From NCBI RefSeq assembly GCF_003259315.1, contig NZ_QLLT01000011.1:1-64000 (forward strand): 64,000 bases of DNA, written 5' to 3'. This DNA is from Kitasatospora sp. SolWspMP-SS2h. Lineage in GTDB: Bacteria > Actinomycetota > Actinomycetes > Streptomycetales > Streptomycetaceae. The translations under genes and the position numbers were made by a program. Below, one piece after another: positions 26,083 to 34,109 of the stretch. A model generated the notes under the pieces. It worked only from the letters and a program-made list of their open reading frames with translations, did no database searches and was not told the DNA's origin. Numbering within the stretch: the stretch's first letter is position 1; each line of letters begins with the position of its first letter.

Positions 26083-26946
26083 TCAGGCCAGCCCCCGGCG
26101 GGCCACCGCCGGGGGGCGGGTGCCGCGGATCGAGGCCACCATGTCCAGCACCTGCCGGGTCTCGGCGACCTGGTGCACCCGGTAGACCCGCGCGCCCAGC
26201 CAGGCCGAGACCGCCGTGGTGGCCAGCGTGCCGAGCAGGCGCTCGTCCACCGGCCTGTCCAGGGTCTCGCCGACGAAGTCCTTGTTCGAGAGCGAGACCA
26301 GCACCGGGAAGCCGGTCGCGGTCATCTCCGGCAGGCGGCGGGTCGCCTCCAGCGAGTGCCGGGTGTTCTTCCCGAAGTCGTGGCCCGGGTCGATGATCAA
26401 CCCGTCGCGGCGCACGCCCAGTTCGAGCGCCCGCTCGGCCAGGCCGACGGTCACCGCCAGGATGTCCGCCATCACGTCCTCGTACCCCACCCGGTGCGGG
26501 CGGGTGCGCGGCTCGGCACCGCCCGCGTGCGTGCACACCAGGCCCGCGCCGTACCGGGCCGCGACCTCGGCGAGCTTCGGGTCGAAGCCGCCCCAGGCGT
26601 CGTTCAGCAGGTCCGCGCCGGCCTCGCAGACCGCCTCGCCGACCTCGTGCCGCCAGGTGTCCACGCTGATCACCGCGTCCGGGTGGCGCTTGCGCAGCTC
26701 CGCCACGAACGGCACCGTGCGGCGCAACTCCTCCTCCACGGTGACCTCCTCGCCCGGACCGGCCTTCACCCCGCCGATGTCCAGGATCGCGGCGCCCTCG
26801 GCCACCGCCCGGTCCGCGGCCGCGAAGGCCGCCTCGTCGGCGAAGGTCGCCCCCCGGTCGAAGAACGAGTCCGGGGTGCGGTTCACGATCGCCATGACGA
26901 CCAGCTCGTCCGGGCCGAACTCCCGTGTGCCGAGGCGTAGTGCCAC
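26083..26946 (-). CDS. Dihydropteroate synthase homologue, FolP2-like
   Basis: A 287-aa TIM-barrel protein of the DHPS family. The pterin-site start MAIVNRTPDSFFDRG (loop 1) and ILDIGGVKAGPGEEVTVEEEL (loop 2) are present, as is ISVDTWRHEVGEAVCEAG. At the usual SRK(S/T)F substrate loop this protein has SLSNKDFVGE, so the Ser-Arg-Lys of true DHPS is not conserved. Position (next to a LOG gene, a DivIVA-domain gene and tag) matches the second DHPS paralogue of M. tuberculosis, which is reported to lack DHPS activity. The GTG at 26946 has GGAGGAG 7-8 nt upstream. Its role is therefore uncertain. Confidence 0.85.
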   Translation of the reverse strand: MALRLGTREFGPDELVVMAIVNRTPDSFFDRGATFADEAAFAAADRAVAEGAAILDIGGVKAGPGEEVTVEEELRRTVPFVAELRKRHPDAVISVDTWRHEVGEAVCEAGADLLNDAWGGFDPKLAEVAARYGAGLVCTHAGGAEPRTRPHRVGYEDVMADILAVTVGLAERALELGVRRDGLIIDPGHDFGKNTRHSLEATRRLPEMTATGFPVLVSLSNKDFVGETLDRPVDERLLGTLATTAVSAWLGARVYRVHQVAETRQVLDMVASIRGTRPPAVARRGLA

Positions 26947-27078
26947 CGGTGTCTCCTCCTCAGCGCTCCCGGGTGCAATGATGGGCCCCGGCCTGTACCG
27001 GGACCATGATCCCACCGTAGCCCTCGCGGGCGGGCCGAAGCCGACCGGGAACTGCCGGGAACTGACGGAGGACAGCTC

Positions 27079-27603
27079 GTGTTCGTGGTGATCGTGATCG
27101 CGATGGCCCTGGTGGTCGGCGGCGCCGCAGTGGTGGCGCTGGGCGGCGGCGGAACGCTGCCGGAGGCCGAGCACGACCGGCTCACGGTGCGCCTCCCGCA
27201 GGACCGTGCGCTCAGCCGCACCGACGTCGACGAGCTCCGCCTCCCGATGGCGCTGCGCGGCTACCGGATGGACGAGGTCGACGACGTGCTCGACCGCCTC
27301 GGCGCGGAACTCGCCCTCCGGGACGCCCGGATCGCCGAACTGGAGGCCGTCGGCGTGGTCCGCGGCTCGGTGGCGGCGGCCGAGGGCGCGGCGGGTGCGG
27401 CGGGTGCGGCCGGGGAGCCGCTGCCGGGGCTGGAGGCGTTCACCACCGTCCTGGAGAAGGAGCCGCAGGGCCCGGCGGTCGGCGAGCCGACCGAGGCCGC
27501 CCAGACCGGCGAGACCGGCGAGCCCGACGAGCGGGGCGCCGGGGTGGTCGCGGACAAGGGCGCCGCCACCGCCGCCGCCGAGCGCAAGGGCGACCGGGCG
27601 TGA
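27079..27603 (+). CDS. Membrane-anchored DivIVA-domain protein
   Basis: A 174-aa protein with an N-terminal membrane helix (FVVIVIAMALVVGGAAVVAL) followed by a DivIVA-like segment (LRLPMALRGYRMDEVDDVLDRLGAEL), the part that in DivIVA/GpsB proteins recognises curved membrane or partners, then a short coiled stretch. The last ~80 residues are acidic, Ala/Gly-rich and probably disordered. It starts with GTG after GGAGGACA. It overlaps tag by 4 bp (GTGA). Mycobacterial Rv1209 has the same place next to tagA. A role in polar growth is possible but not shown. Confidence 0.85.
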   Translation: MFVVIVIAMALVVGGAAVVALGGGGTLPEAEHDRLTVRLPQDRALSRTDVDELRLPMALRGYRMDEVDDVLDRLGAELALRDARIAELEAVGVVRGSVAAAEGAAGAAGAAGEPLPGLEAFTTVLEKEPQGPAVGEPTEAAQTGETGEPDERGAGVVADKGAATAAAERKGDRA

Positions 27604-28169
27604 CGGGTGCGGTCCTCGGAGCCGACGGGCTGCGGCGCTGCGGCTGGGGCGACTCGGCCGAGGACTACCGGGCCTACCACGACACCGAATGGGGCCGTCC
27701 GGTCCACGGCGACCTGGCCCTGTTCGAACGGATCTCGCTGGAGGCGTTCCAGTCCGGGCTGTCCTGGATCACCATCCTGCGCCGCCGGGAGGGCTTCCGG
27801 ACGGCCTTCCGCGGCTTCGACCCCGCGGCGGTCGCCGAGTTCGGCGACGCGGACGTCGAACGGCTGCTGGCCGACACCGGGATCATCCGCAACCGGGCCA
27901 AGATCCTCGCCACCATCGCCAACGCGCAGGCCGTCCGGACGCTGGCCGACGGCGAACTCGACGCCCTGATCTGGAGCCACGCCCCGGACGGCGACCGCCC
28001 CGCCCCGCCGACCCTGGCCGACGTACCGGCCGTGACGCCGGAGTCCACGGCACTGGCGAAGGCCCTCAAACGGGCCGGCTTCCGCTTCGTGGGCCCGACC
28101 ACCGCGTACGCGCTGATGCAGGCGTGCGGCCTGGTCAACGACCACCTCGCGGACTGCCACGCCCGCTAG
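27600..28169 (+). CDS. tag: DNA-3-methyladenine glycosylase I
   Basis: A 189-aa base-excision repair enzyme that removes 3-methyladenine from alkylated DNA. The N-terminal RCGWGDSAEDYRAYHDTEWG is the family hallmark, with Cys and His of the structural zinc site; the remaining ligands are in the C-terminal HLADCH. The middle has SWITILRRREGFRTAFRGFDP and the RNRAKILATIANA helix-hairpin region. The start GTG overlaps the DivIVA-domain gene stop by 4 bp, so expression is coupled. Two copies of a short intergenic repeat follow. Confidence 0.95.
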   Translation: MTGAVLGADGLRRCGWGDSAEDYRAYHDTEWGRPVHGDLALFERISLEAFQSGLSWITILRRREGFRTAFRGFDPAAVAEFGDADVERLLADTGIIRNRAKILATIANAQAVRTLADGELDALIWSHAPDGDRPAPPTLADVPAVTPESTALAKALKRAGFRFVGPTTAYALMQACGLVNDHLADCHAR

Positions 28170-28185
28170 CACCTCCACCCCGGAA

Positions 28186-28262
28186 CCGCCCGGGCGGCCC
28201 CGGCCCGCCGCGAGCGGTTCTCGCCGAGGGCGTCGTTCCCCTTCGTGCGGTTCCCCGCGCCC
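28186..28262 (-). repeat. 77-bp intergenic repeat, copy 1
   Basis: Copy 1 of a 77-bp direct repeat; 71 of 77 bases match copy 2 at 28323-28399. Read on the minus strand it begins with GGGCGCGGGGAACCGCACGA, close to the GCGGGGAAC-x-GCGCGA word I know as an abundant intergenic repeat in Streptomyces genomes. Confidence 0.75.
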
Positions 28263-28322
28263 GTGGTGGGTTGGAGGGTGTGGGTTTCCGGCTCCGCCGG
28301 GTGGGGGGGTGGAGCGCTTGAG

Positions 28323-28399
28323 CCGCCCGGGCGGCCCCGGCCCGTCGCGAGCGGATCTCACCAAGGGCGTCGTTCCCCTTCGCGCGGTTCCCCGCACCC
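28323..28399 (-). repeat. 77-bp intergenic repeat, copy 2
   Basis: Second copy, 137 bp from the first, in the same orientation, with six substitutions. Minus-strand core is GCGGGGAACCGCGCGA. It lies between tag and the enoyl-CoA hydratase gene, which converge. Confidence 0.75.
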
Positions 28400-28468
28400 C
28401 CTGGCCGGCGGGGCGCGGGGGACGCGCGGGGGCTGCTCTCCTGGTGCCGCGGGGCCCCGCGGGGGCGG

Positions 28469-29269
28469 TCAGCGGCCGACGAAGGCGGGCTTCTCCTTGG
28501 CGAGGAAGGCGTCGACGGCGATGCGGTGGTCCTCGCTCTCGCCCGCGAGGGTCTGGAGTTCGTCCTCCTTGTCGAGCAGCTCGTCCAGGGAGTGGGAGGC
28601 GCCGTAGGCCAGGGACGCCTTGATCGCGCCGTAGGCGACCGTCGGGCCGTTGGCCAGGGTGAGGGCGAACTCGTGTGCGGCGGCGGCGAGTTCGGCGGCG
28701 GGCAGGACGCGGGTGGCGAGGCCGAGGGTGAGCGCCTCCTCGGCGCGGACGGTGCGCGGCAGCATCAGCAGCTCGGTGGCCCGGGCGTGGCCGACCAGCC
28801 GGGGGAGGGTCCAGGAGGCGCCGGAGTCGGCGGTGAGGGCGACACCGGCGAAGGAGGTGTTGAAGCCCGCGGTGTCGGCGAGCAGCCGGAAGTCGCAGGC
28901 GAAGGCGAGCGAGGCCCCGGCGCCGGCGGCGATGCCGTTGACCGCGGCGACGGTGGGCTTGCGCATCCAGGCCAGGGCCCGGACCAGCGGGTTGTAGTGC
29001 TCGGCGACGGTGCGCAGCGCGCCCTCGCCGGTCTCGCGCTGGCGCTGGAGCAGTCCGACGTGCTCCTTGAGGTCCTGGCCGACGCAGAACGCCTTGTCGC
29101 CGGCGCCGGTGAGCAGCACGGCCCGGACCCCGGGGTCGGCCGCGGCGGTGGTGACGGCGTCCCGGAGGGCGACCTTGGTGGGGACGTCGAGGGCGTTCAT
29201 GGCGGCGGCGCGGTCGATGGTGAGGACGGCGAGGGCGCCGTCGCGCTCGTAGCGCACGGTGTCGGACAT
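28469..29269 (-). CDS. Enoyl-CoA hydratase/isomerase family protein (crotonase fold)
   Basis: A 266-aa crotonase. It has AVLTIDRAAAMNALDVPTK at the N-terminus, the oxyanion-hole loop GAGDKAFCVGQDLKEH, and AAVNGIAAGAGASLAFACDF, which supplies the second oxyanion-hole glycine. At the positions of the two catalytic glutamates of true hydratases this protein has SFAGVALTADSGASWTLPRL, so Glu is not conserved at the first and Asp/Ser replaces the second; it may act on another acyl-CoA reaction. The PaaG-like pattern (ADSGASW, LVGHARATELLML) fits phenylacetate-type isomerases. The ATG is at 29269; upstream in-frame sequence is not similar. Confidence 0.9.
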   Translation of the reverse strand: MSDTVRYERDGALAVLTIDRAAAMNALDVPTKVALRDAVTTAAADPGVRAVLLTGAGDKAFCVGQDLKEHVGLLQRQRETGEGALRTVAEHYNPLVRALAWMRKPTVAAVNGIAAGAGASLAFACDFRLLADTAGFNTSFAGVALTADSGASWTLPRLVGHARATELLMLPRTVRAEEALTLGLATRVLPAAELAAAAHEFALTLANGPTVAYGAIKASLAYGASHSLDELLDKEDELQTLAGESEDHRIAVDAFLAKEKPAFVGR

Positions 29270-29559
29270 GGTGAGGGCTCCCGGGTCGCGGTGGCTGTCG
29301 TGGGCCAGCATGCCGGAGCGCGGGCGGGCGGGGGAGTGTGAGGTGGCGCACCCCCGGCGGGCGTGTCGGACTGCGCGGGGATGCGGCTTTCGGCAGGTGA
29401 TCGGGGCCTTTCGGCTGGTTGGCGAAGTTTGACGCAGAGAGTGATGTTGGTCATCCAGCCGTCGCATGCGGGATAATGGCTTCCGATCAATGCGTTCGAT
29501 ACCGGCGGTGGACGGACTGTCCGGTGCGTACCTGAACGGTTGCAGGAAGGGGAACGAGC

Positions 29560-29727
29560 ATGGCGGCCATGAAGCCGCGGACGGGTGACGGCCCGCTGGA
29601 GGTCACCAAAGAGGGGCGGGGCATCATCATGCGAGTTCCGCTCGAAGGAGGCGGGCGCCTGGTGGTGGAGCTGACGCCCGACGAGGCGGACGCTCTGGGC
29701 GAGGCCCTCAAGAAGGCCTGCGGCTGA
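29560..29727 (+). CDS. DUF3117 micro-protein, 55 aa
   Basis: A 55-aa protein starting MAAMKPRTGDGPLEVTKEGR, recognisable as the DUF3117 family found in nearly all actinobacteria. It has no membrane helix; the second half (GGGRLVVELTPDEADALGEAL) looks like a beta-strand followed by an amphipathic helix. ATG at 29560 with GGAAGGGGAACG upstream as ribosome-binding site. The corresponding mycobacterial gene (Rv1211) also lies just after tagA. Function is unknown. A very strong hairpin follows the gene, so it is probably a monocistronic transcript. Confidence 0.92.
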   Translation: MAAMKPRTGDGPLEVTKEGRGIIMRVPLEGGGRLVVELTPDEADALGEALKKACG

Positions 29728-29776
29728 TCTGCAGGTGGTGACCCCGCATCTCCCCGGGCGATCGGCGAGGTGCTCG

Positions 29777-29813
29777 ACGGGCCCGGCCCCCCGCTGCGGG
29801 GGGCCGGGCCCGT
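29777..29813. terminator. 18-bp stem hairpin after the DUF3117 gene
   Basis: ACGGGCCCGGCCCCCCGC (29777-29794) is the exact reverse complement of 29796-29813, separated by one base. Allowing a minimal loop, about 16 bp can pair. It lies 50 bp after the stop and between convergent genes. Confidence 0.8.
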
Positions 29814-29849
29814 TCCGCATCGCCCCGGGCCCCGCCGCCCCGGACCGGC

Positions 29850-29928
29850 GCGGTACGCCCCTCTCGGGCCCCGCCCCGGGCGGTGCGGTACGCCCCTCTC
29901 GCGCCCCGCCCCGGGCGGTGCGGTACGG
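29850..29928. repeat. 35-bp tandem repeat, two copies plus a partial third
   Basis: Units at 29850-29884 and 29885-29919 (beginning GCGGTACGCCCCTCTCG, ending CCGGGCGGT) differ at one base; a third unit breaks off after GCGGTACGG. It lies just beyond the end of the O-methyltransferase gene. Possibly slippage-derived; no gene function is seen. Confidence 0.8.
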
Positions 29929-29942
29929 CCGTCCCGGTCCGG

Positions 29943-30617
29943 TCAGCGCTTGACGGCGCAGAGCAGCCCGTCGGAGACCGGGAGCAGGGCGGGCAGCAGG
30001 ATCTCGCTCTCCCGGATGTCGGCGACCAGGTCGCGCACGGCCCGGGTCTGCGGGTCGTCGAGTTCGGGCTCGGCCAGCCGGCCCTCCTGGAAGACGCCCT
30101 CGAAGCAGACCACGCCGCGCGGCCGCAGCAGCCGCACCGCCTCGGTCAGGTGCAGCCGGGAGTCGGCCGGGTCGCCGTCGCAGAAGACCAGGTCGTACTG
30201 GCCGTCGGCGAGCCGGGGCAGCACGTCCCGGGCCCGGCCGGGGATGCAGCGGACCCGGTTGCCGGCGAACCCGGCGGCCCGGTACGCCTCGCGGGCGTAC
30301 TGCTGGCGCACCGGTTCGGAGTCGACGGTGGTGAGCACCCCGTCCGCGCGCATGCCGCGCAGCAGGTAGACGCCGGAGACGCCGGTGCCGGTGCCGACCT
30401 CGACCACCGCCTTGGCGTCGAGGGCGGCGGCGAGCAGCCGGAGCGCGGCGCCGCCGCTGGGGCCGATCGCGCGTATGCCGGTGCGGGCCGACTGGGCCCG
30501 GGCGTAGGTCAGCACCGCGTCCTCGCCGACGTAGGTGTCGGCGAGGGCCGCTCGCTGGGGCCCGAACTCGGTGATGGCTGCCTCTTCCGGAGCGCCGGTG
30601 CCGACCCAAGTCGACAA
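29943..30617 (-). CDS. SAM-dependent O-methyltransferase (class I, catechol-O-methyltransferase-like)
   Basis: A 224-aa methyltransferase. The SAM motif is [19 protein letters not shown], followed by [18 protein letters not shown] (acidic residue that binds the SAM ribose) and [17 protein letters not shown] (the metal-binding DGD region typical of the type-3 O-methyltransferase family). No signal or membrane segment is present. It is divergent from the ECF sigma factor gene; the same divergent pair occurs in mycobacteria (Rv1220c and sigE). The substrate is unknown, and any link to the stress response rests on position. Confidence 0.9.
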   Translation of the reverse strand: MSTWVGTGAPEEAAITEFGPQRAALADTYVGEDAVLTYARAQSARTGIRAIGPSGGAALRLLAAALDAKAVVEVGTGTGVSGVYLLRGMRADGVLTTVDSEPVRQQYAREAYRAAGFAGNRVRCIPGRARDVLPRLADGQYDLVFCDGDPADSRLHLTEAVRLLRPRGVVCFEGVFQEGRLAEPELDDPQTRAVRDLVADIRESEILLPALLPVSDGLLCAVKR

Positions 30618-30645
30618 ATTCCAGCGACAGACTACTGGCCGCCCG

Positions 30646-30671
30646 GGAACCGCGTTCGACGGCTGGCCGTT
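30646..30671 (+). promoter_or_regulatory. ECF-type promoter upstream of the sigma factor gene
   Basis: GGGAACC (30645-30651) is followed after 16 bp by CGTT (30668-30671). This is the ECF sigma consensus GGAAC-N16-CGTT and close to the mycobacterial SigE form. Transcription would begin about 70 bp before the ATG at 30751. Because the gene downstream encodes an ECF sigma factor, it is probably an autoregulated promoter. Confidence 0.7.
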
Positions 30672-30750
30672 GGACTGCTACGGGCGGCCCGACCGCCCGG
30701 GGCGGTCGCTGTTCGACGGCTCTTATCCGGGCTTGACGGGTGAGGTGGAT

Positions 30751-31572
30751 ATGGTGGTGGCTCTGCTGGGCAGAAGAGCCGACCGAGGAGGTGTGGCCGA
30801 GGGCGACGTCCCTGTGCAGCGGCACTACCGCGGCCTCACGTCGATCCGCACGCCGAAGCCCGTGATGAACCAGTCTGTGCACTCCCCCCTGGACAAGTCG
30901 ACCGCAGCCGACGACACGGTGGCCGGGGCCGCCGGCACGCTCGCGTCCTTCGCGGAGGGGCCCGACGCGCAGAGCTGGACGCCGCCCAGCTGGGAGGAGA
31001 TCGTCGAGGCGCACAGCGCCCGGGTCTACCGCCTGGCGTACCGGCTGACGGGCAACCAGCACGACGCCGAGGACCTCACCCAGGAAGTCTTCGTCCGGGT
31101 CTTCCGCTCGCTCTCCACCTACACCCCCGGCACCTTCGAGGGCTGGCTGCACCGGATCACCACCAACCTGTTCCTGGACATGGTGCGCCGCCGCCAGCGG
31201 ATCCGCTTCGACGCCCTCGGCGAGGACGCGGCGGAGCGCCTGGCCAGCCGCGAGCCCAGCCCCGCCCAGCACTTCAGCGACACCCACTTCGACGCGGACG
31301 TCCAGCAGGCGCTGGACACCCTCGCCCCGGAGTTCCGCGCCGCCGTGGTGCTCTGCGACATCGAGGGCCTCTCCTACGAGGAGATCGCCGCCACCCTCGG
31401 GGTGAAGCTCGGCACCGTCCGCAGCCGGATCCACCGCGGCCGCTCGCACCTGCGGGCGGCCCTCAAGCACCGGGCGCCGAACGCCGCCGCGGGCCGTTCG
31501 CGCCGGGGCGGCTCCGCCGAGCCCGTGCCGGTCGGCGCCGAGCAGGCCGTCAGCGACCGGAGGGGGTCATGA
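30751..31572 (+). CDS. sigE: ECF RNA polymerase sigma factor (SigE-like)
   Basis: A ~273-aa ECF sigma factor. Region sigma-2 (about 80-150) has [20 protein letters not shown] (core binding) and [20 protein letters not shown] (-10 recognition); region sigma-4 (about 190-245) ends with [20 protein letters not shown], the helix-turn-helix for the -35 element. The N-terminal ~75 residues are an extension. The start is uncertain: ATG 30751, GTG 30754 or GTG 30757 (the last best spaced from GAGGTGG), or later GTG codons. The stop overlaps the anti-sigma start by 4 bp. By synteny it matches M. tuberculosis SigE, an envelope-stress sigma factor; this is not the same lineage as S. coelicolor SigE. Confidence 0.92.
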   Translation: MVVALLGRRADRGGVAEGDVPVQRHYRGLTSIRTPKPVMNQSVHSPLDKSTAADDTVAGAAGTLASFAEGPDAQSWTPPSWEEIVEAHSARVYRLAYRLTGNQHDAEDLTQEVFVRVFRSLSTYTPGTFEGWLHRITTNLFLDMVRRRQRIRFDALGEDAAERLASREPSPAQHFSDTHFDADVQQALDTLAPEFRAAVVLCDIEGLSYEEIAATLGVKLGTVRSRIHRGRSHLRAALKHRAPNAAAGRSRRGGSAEPVPVGAEQAVSDRRGS

Positions 31573-32438
31573 GCGATCGCGCCCCCGAGCGCGCGGACGC
31601 CACCGGCCGCCCGCGCTGGGCGCCGCTGCGCCGCGCCGAGCAGCCGGCCCCGCCCGGCCCCGAGCCGCGCCCGCCGGCGGTCCGCCCGGTCGAACCGGCC
31701 GCCGAGGAGCACCACCTGGGCGAGCGGCTGTCCGGCTACCTGGACGGCGAGCTGGGCCACGACGCCCGCGAGCGGGTCCAGGCCCACCTGGCGACCTGCC
31801 CGGACTGCCTGGCCGAGGCCGAGCAGGCCCGGTCGGTCAAGCGCGCGCTGAGCGAAGCCGGCACGCCCGGCCCGTCGGCCGCCCTGATGGCCCGGCTGAT
31901 GGCCGTCGCCGCGCTGCCCGAGGACCAGGCCGGTCCGGACGGGCCGACCGGCGGCTCCGGCGGCTCCGGCGGCGTGTTCGGCGGCAGCCGGCTCACCGGC
32001 GGCTCCTTCGGCCGCGGCGCGGGCTTCGGCGGCGGCGCGCTCGGCGCGGACGCCCCGATACCCGGCATCGACCCGCGGGCCGGCCTGTTCGGCACCCGCC
32101 CGTCCGCCCTGCCGGGCCGCGAGCCGGACGCCGACCTGCGTCCGCTGGCCGCCGGACTCGGCGAACTCCCGGTCTCCCGCCCGGCCGCCCGCGGCCGCCG
32201 GCTGGTGTTCGCCGCCGCCGGGGCGTTTTCGGTCGCCGCCGTCACCCTCGGCGGGGTCGGCAGCGTCACCGCCGGCCAGAGCCCCGGCCGCCAGCCCACC
32301 AGCGTCACCCCGGTCGGCGGGGCGGTCGTCCCGGTCAACGCCCAGCAGCCGGTGGACGTGCAGGAGTACCCGCTGCGCGCCCGCTACCAGCTCAGCACGC
32401 CCGCGCCCACCGGTGACCCGAGGCAACTCCTGCGCTAG
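31569..32438 (+). CDS. Zinc-finger anti-sigma factor (RseA-like)
   Basis: A 289-aa anti-sigma factor that should bind and inhibit the ECF sigma factor encoded immediately upstream (ATGA overlap). The cytoplasmic ZAS domain is at about 55-95: [20 protein letters not shown] followed by LATCPDC, giving the H-x3-C-x2-C zinc motif (about 72-79). A long Gly/Pro-rich linker comes next, then a membrane helix (about 211-236, [18 protein letters not shown]) and a ~50-residue outer tail. This topology suits release of the sigma factor by regulated proteolysis, but no protease gene lies nearby. Confidence 0.9.
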   Translation: MSDRAPERADATGRPRWAPLRRAEQPAPPGPEPRPPAVRPVEPAAEEHHLGERLSGYLDGELGHDARERVQAHLATCPDCLAEAEQARSVKRALSEAGTPGPSAALMARLMAVAALPEDQAGPDGPTGGSGGSGGVFGGSRLTGGSFGRGAGFGGGALGADAPIPGIDPRAGLFGTRPSALPGREPDADLRPLAAGLGELPVSRPAARGRRLVFAAAGAFSVAAVTLGGVGSVTAGQSPGRQPTSVTPVGGAVVPVNAQQPVDVQEYPLRARYQLSTPAPTGDPRQLLR

Positions 32439-32572
32439 CCTGCCTTCACCGGCACGCCGTCGACGCCGGTCACCCGGGTGGTCTTTACCACGGTTTCATC
32501 CGCCGGGGGCCGGGGGAACGGCCGCCCGCGTTTACCCTTGTGATTCAGCGATGTCGGGTGCTGGGAGTTCAG

Positions 32573-32992
32573 GTGTTCGGAGACATAGGCGGACTGGAGG
32601 TCGTGACGGTCATCGTCATGGCCATCGTGATCTTCGGCCCGGACAAGCTCCCCAAGCTGATCCAGGACACGATGGGCTTCATCCGCAAGGTCCGCTCCTT
32701 CGCGGACAGCGCGAAGGAGGACATCCGGAGCGAACTCGGGCCGGAGTTCCAGAACTTCGACTTCGAGGACCTCAACCCGAAGACCTTCGTCCGCAAGCAG
32801 TTGCTCGGCGACGGCGACGACCCGCTGGGCCTCAAGGACCTCAAGGACAGCGTCGACCTCAAGTCCGCGCTGAACGGCGACCCCGTCCCGACGCCCACCG
32901 CCTCGGTCGACTTCGCCAAGAGCGCCACCGCCGGCGCCGGCCCGGCCCTGGCGGTCGGGGAGCGCCCCCCGTTCGACCCCGACGCGACCTGA
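32573..32992 (+). CDS. tatB: Sec-independent (Tat) translocase subunit TatB
   Basis: A 139-aa component of the twin-arginine export machinery. It starts MFGDIGGLEVVTVIVMAIVI with the short transmembrane helix, then FGPDKLPKLIQDTMGFIRKV, the FGP hinge and amphipathic helix of TatB. The C-terminal half is charged and probably extends into the cytoplasm. GTG 32573 is chosen: GGGAG lies 5 nt upstream and the protein then begins exactly at the conserved MFGDIG. It follows the anti-sigma gene by 134 bp; a 9-bp hairpin terminator lies after it. Confidence 0.93.
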   Translation: MFGDIGGLEVVTVIVMAIVIFGPDKLPKLIQDTMGFIRKVRSFADSAKEDIRSELGPEFQNFDFEDLNPKTFVRKQLLGDGDDPLGLKDLKDSVDLKSALNGDPVPTPTASVDFAKSATAGAGPALAVGERPPFDPDAT

Positions 32993-33031
32993 CGCCGCCC
33001 GCGCCCGGCCGCCCCCTCCGGCCCTTCCGAC

Positions 33032-33059
33032 GCCCCGTCCCGCCCCGGTAGGACGGGGC
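33032..33059 (+). terminator. Hairpin after tatB
   Basis: GCCCCGTCC (33032-33040) pairs perfectly with GGACGGGGC (33051-33059) around a 10-nt loop, 40 bp after the tatB stop. Confidence 0.65.
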
Positions 33060-33216
33060 ATCGCCGTCCGCGCCGCTATCGTGTCCACTGCCCCTCCCGG
33101 ACGGCGGACCTGTGGGTTCCGTCACGCCTGGCCGTGTCCGGCCCGGTCCTTCCGCCCGGAAGGGCCCGGGTGCGCGACCATAGAGCGCCCGGAGAGCACA
33201 GCTGAGGAGGCCCGCA

Positions 33217-33864
33217 GTGGACGTCACGCACCGTACGGGGAGCATCGCCGCCGCCCGCCGCGCCATCGACCCGCTGGCCGGCTACCGCGCCGCCGACTTC
33301 CCCTGGTACGGCCTGGACGAGGGCTGGACCGGCCGCCGCTGGCTCGGCCAGGTCGGCACCGGCCAGCGCGGCGCCGAGCCGGGCACCCCCGACTACGGCA
33401 CCCTCGGCCACGGCGACGAGCCCGCCCGCGGCCCCGAACCGCGCGACACCCGCCGCTTCGCGGTGGTCGTCACCGTCGCCCGCCGCGAGGTCCGCCGCAG
33501 CGCCGACAACACCGGCACCCTGGAGGCCACCTCCGCCTCCTCCGCCGCCTGGCTGGCCGGCTCCGGCCTGCTCACCGCCACCTGGCCCGGCAACCTCGAC
33601 CGCACCCTGCGGCAGAACTGGCTCGACCAGCAGTCCGCCCTCGCCTGGGACCTGGCCGACGACCTCGACGGCCCCGCCTGGTCCTCGCTCACCCTCCCGG
33701 TCAACGGCCTCCCGCAGCCCTTCCGCTACCGCGAGTCCGAACACGGCTGGGTCCTGGCCGGCGAGGCCCCCGGCGTGCTGATCGGCGCCTACGGCCGCTC
33801 GGTGTCCGCGTACGGCGTCGGCTTCACCGCCGTCGCCGACCTGGGGACGTACGACGGCAAGTAG
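33217..33864 (+). CDS. Hypothetical protein, 215 aa
   Basis: A soluble-looking 215-aa protein with no signal peptide, membrane helix or motif I recognise. It is rich in Trp and Gly and reads as alternating strands (RRFAVVVTVARREVRRSADN ... RESEHGWVLAGEAPGVLIGAYG), suggesting a beta-rich fold. GTG at 33217 with GAGGAGG 6-8 nt upstream. It lies after the tatB terminator, with its own hairpin at 33886-33913, so it is probably monocistronic. Codon use (very high third-position GC) supports real coding. Function unknown. Confidence 0.8.
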   Translation: MDVTHRTGSIAAARRAIDPLAGYRAADFPWYGLDEGWTGRRWLGQVGTGQRGAEPGTPDYGTLGHGDEPARGPEPRDTRRFAVVVTVARREVRRSADNTGTLEATSASSAAWLAGSGLLTATWPGNLDRTLRQNWLDQQSALAWDLADDLDGPAWSSLTLPVNGLPQPFRYRESEHGWVLAGEAPGVLIGAYGRSVSAYGVGFTAVADLGTYDGK

Positions 33865-33885
33865 GCCCCCGGCCGGCCCCGTACT

Positions 33886-33913
33886 CCGGACCCGGGGCCG
33901 GCACCGGGTCCGG
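33886..33913 (+). terminator. Hairpin after the hypothetical gene
   Basis: CCGGACCCGG (33886-33895) and CCGGGTCCGG (33904-33913) form a perfect 10-bp stem with an 8-nt loop, 21 bp after the stop at 33864. Confidence 0.65.
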
Positions 33914-34109
33914 CACCGCCGCCCGGTGGCTCCCGGGAGCGGCAGTGTGACGACGAGCACCGCGATCCAGCCGCGGCGGCTGCCGGACCGGGTGGCGAGC
34001 ACCCCGGCCGCCCGGCACCGGCAGCGCCGCCGCCGGGCAGCCCGTCCCCGCCGCTCGTCCACACCCTGTGGACGGCCCCCGCCCGCCCGACCGGTTCCGG
34101 AGCCCCACC

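Noticed and set aside
34068-34109. Earlier start of the PP2C-like gene at 34068
   Set aside because: The added 14 residues show no similarity and the GTG at 34110 has a spaced GGAG.
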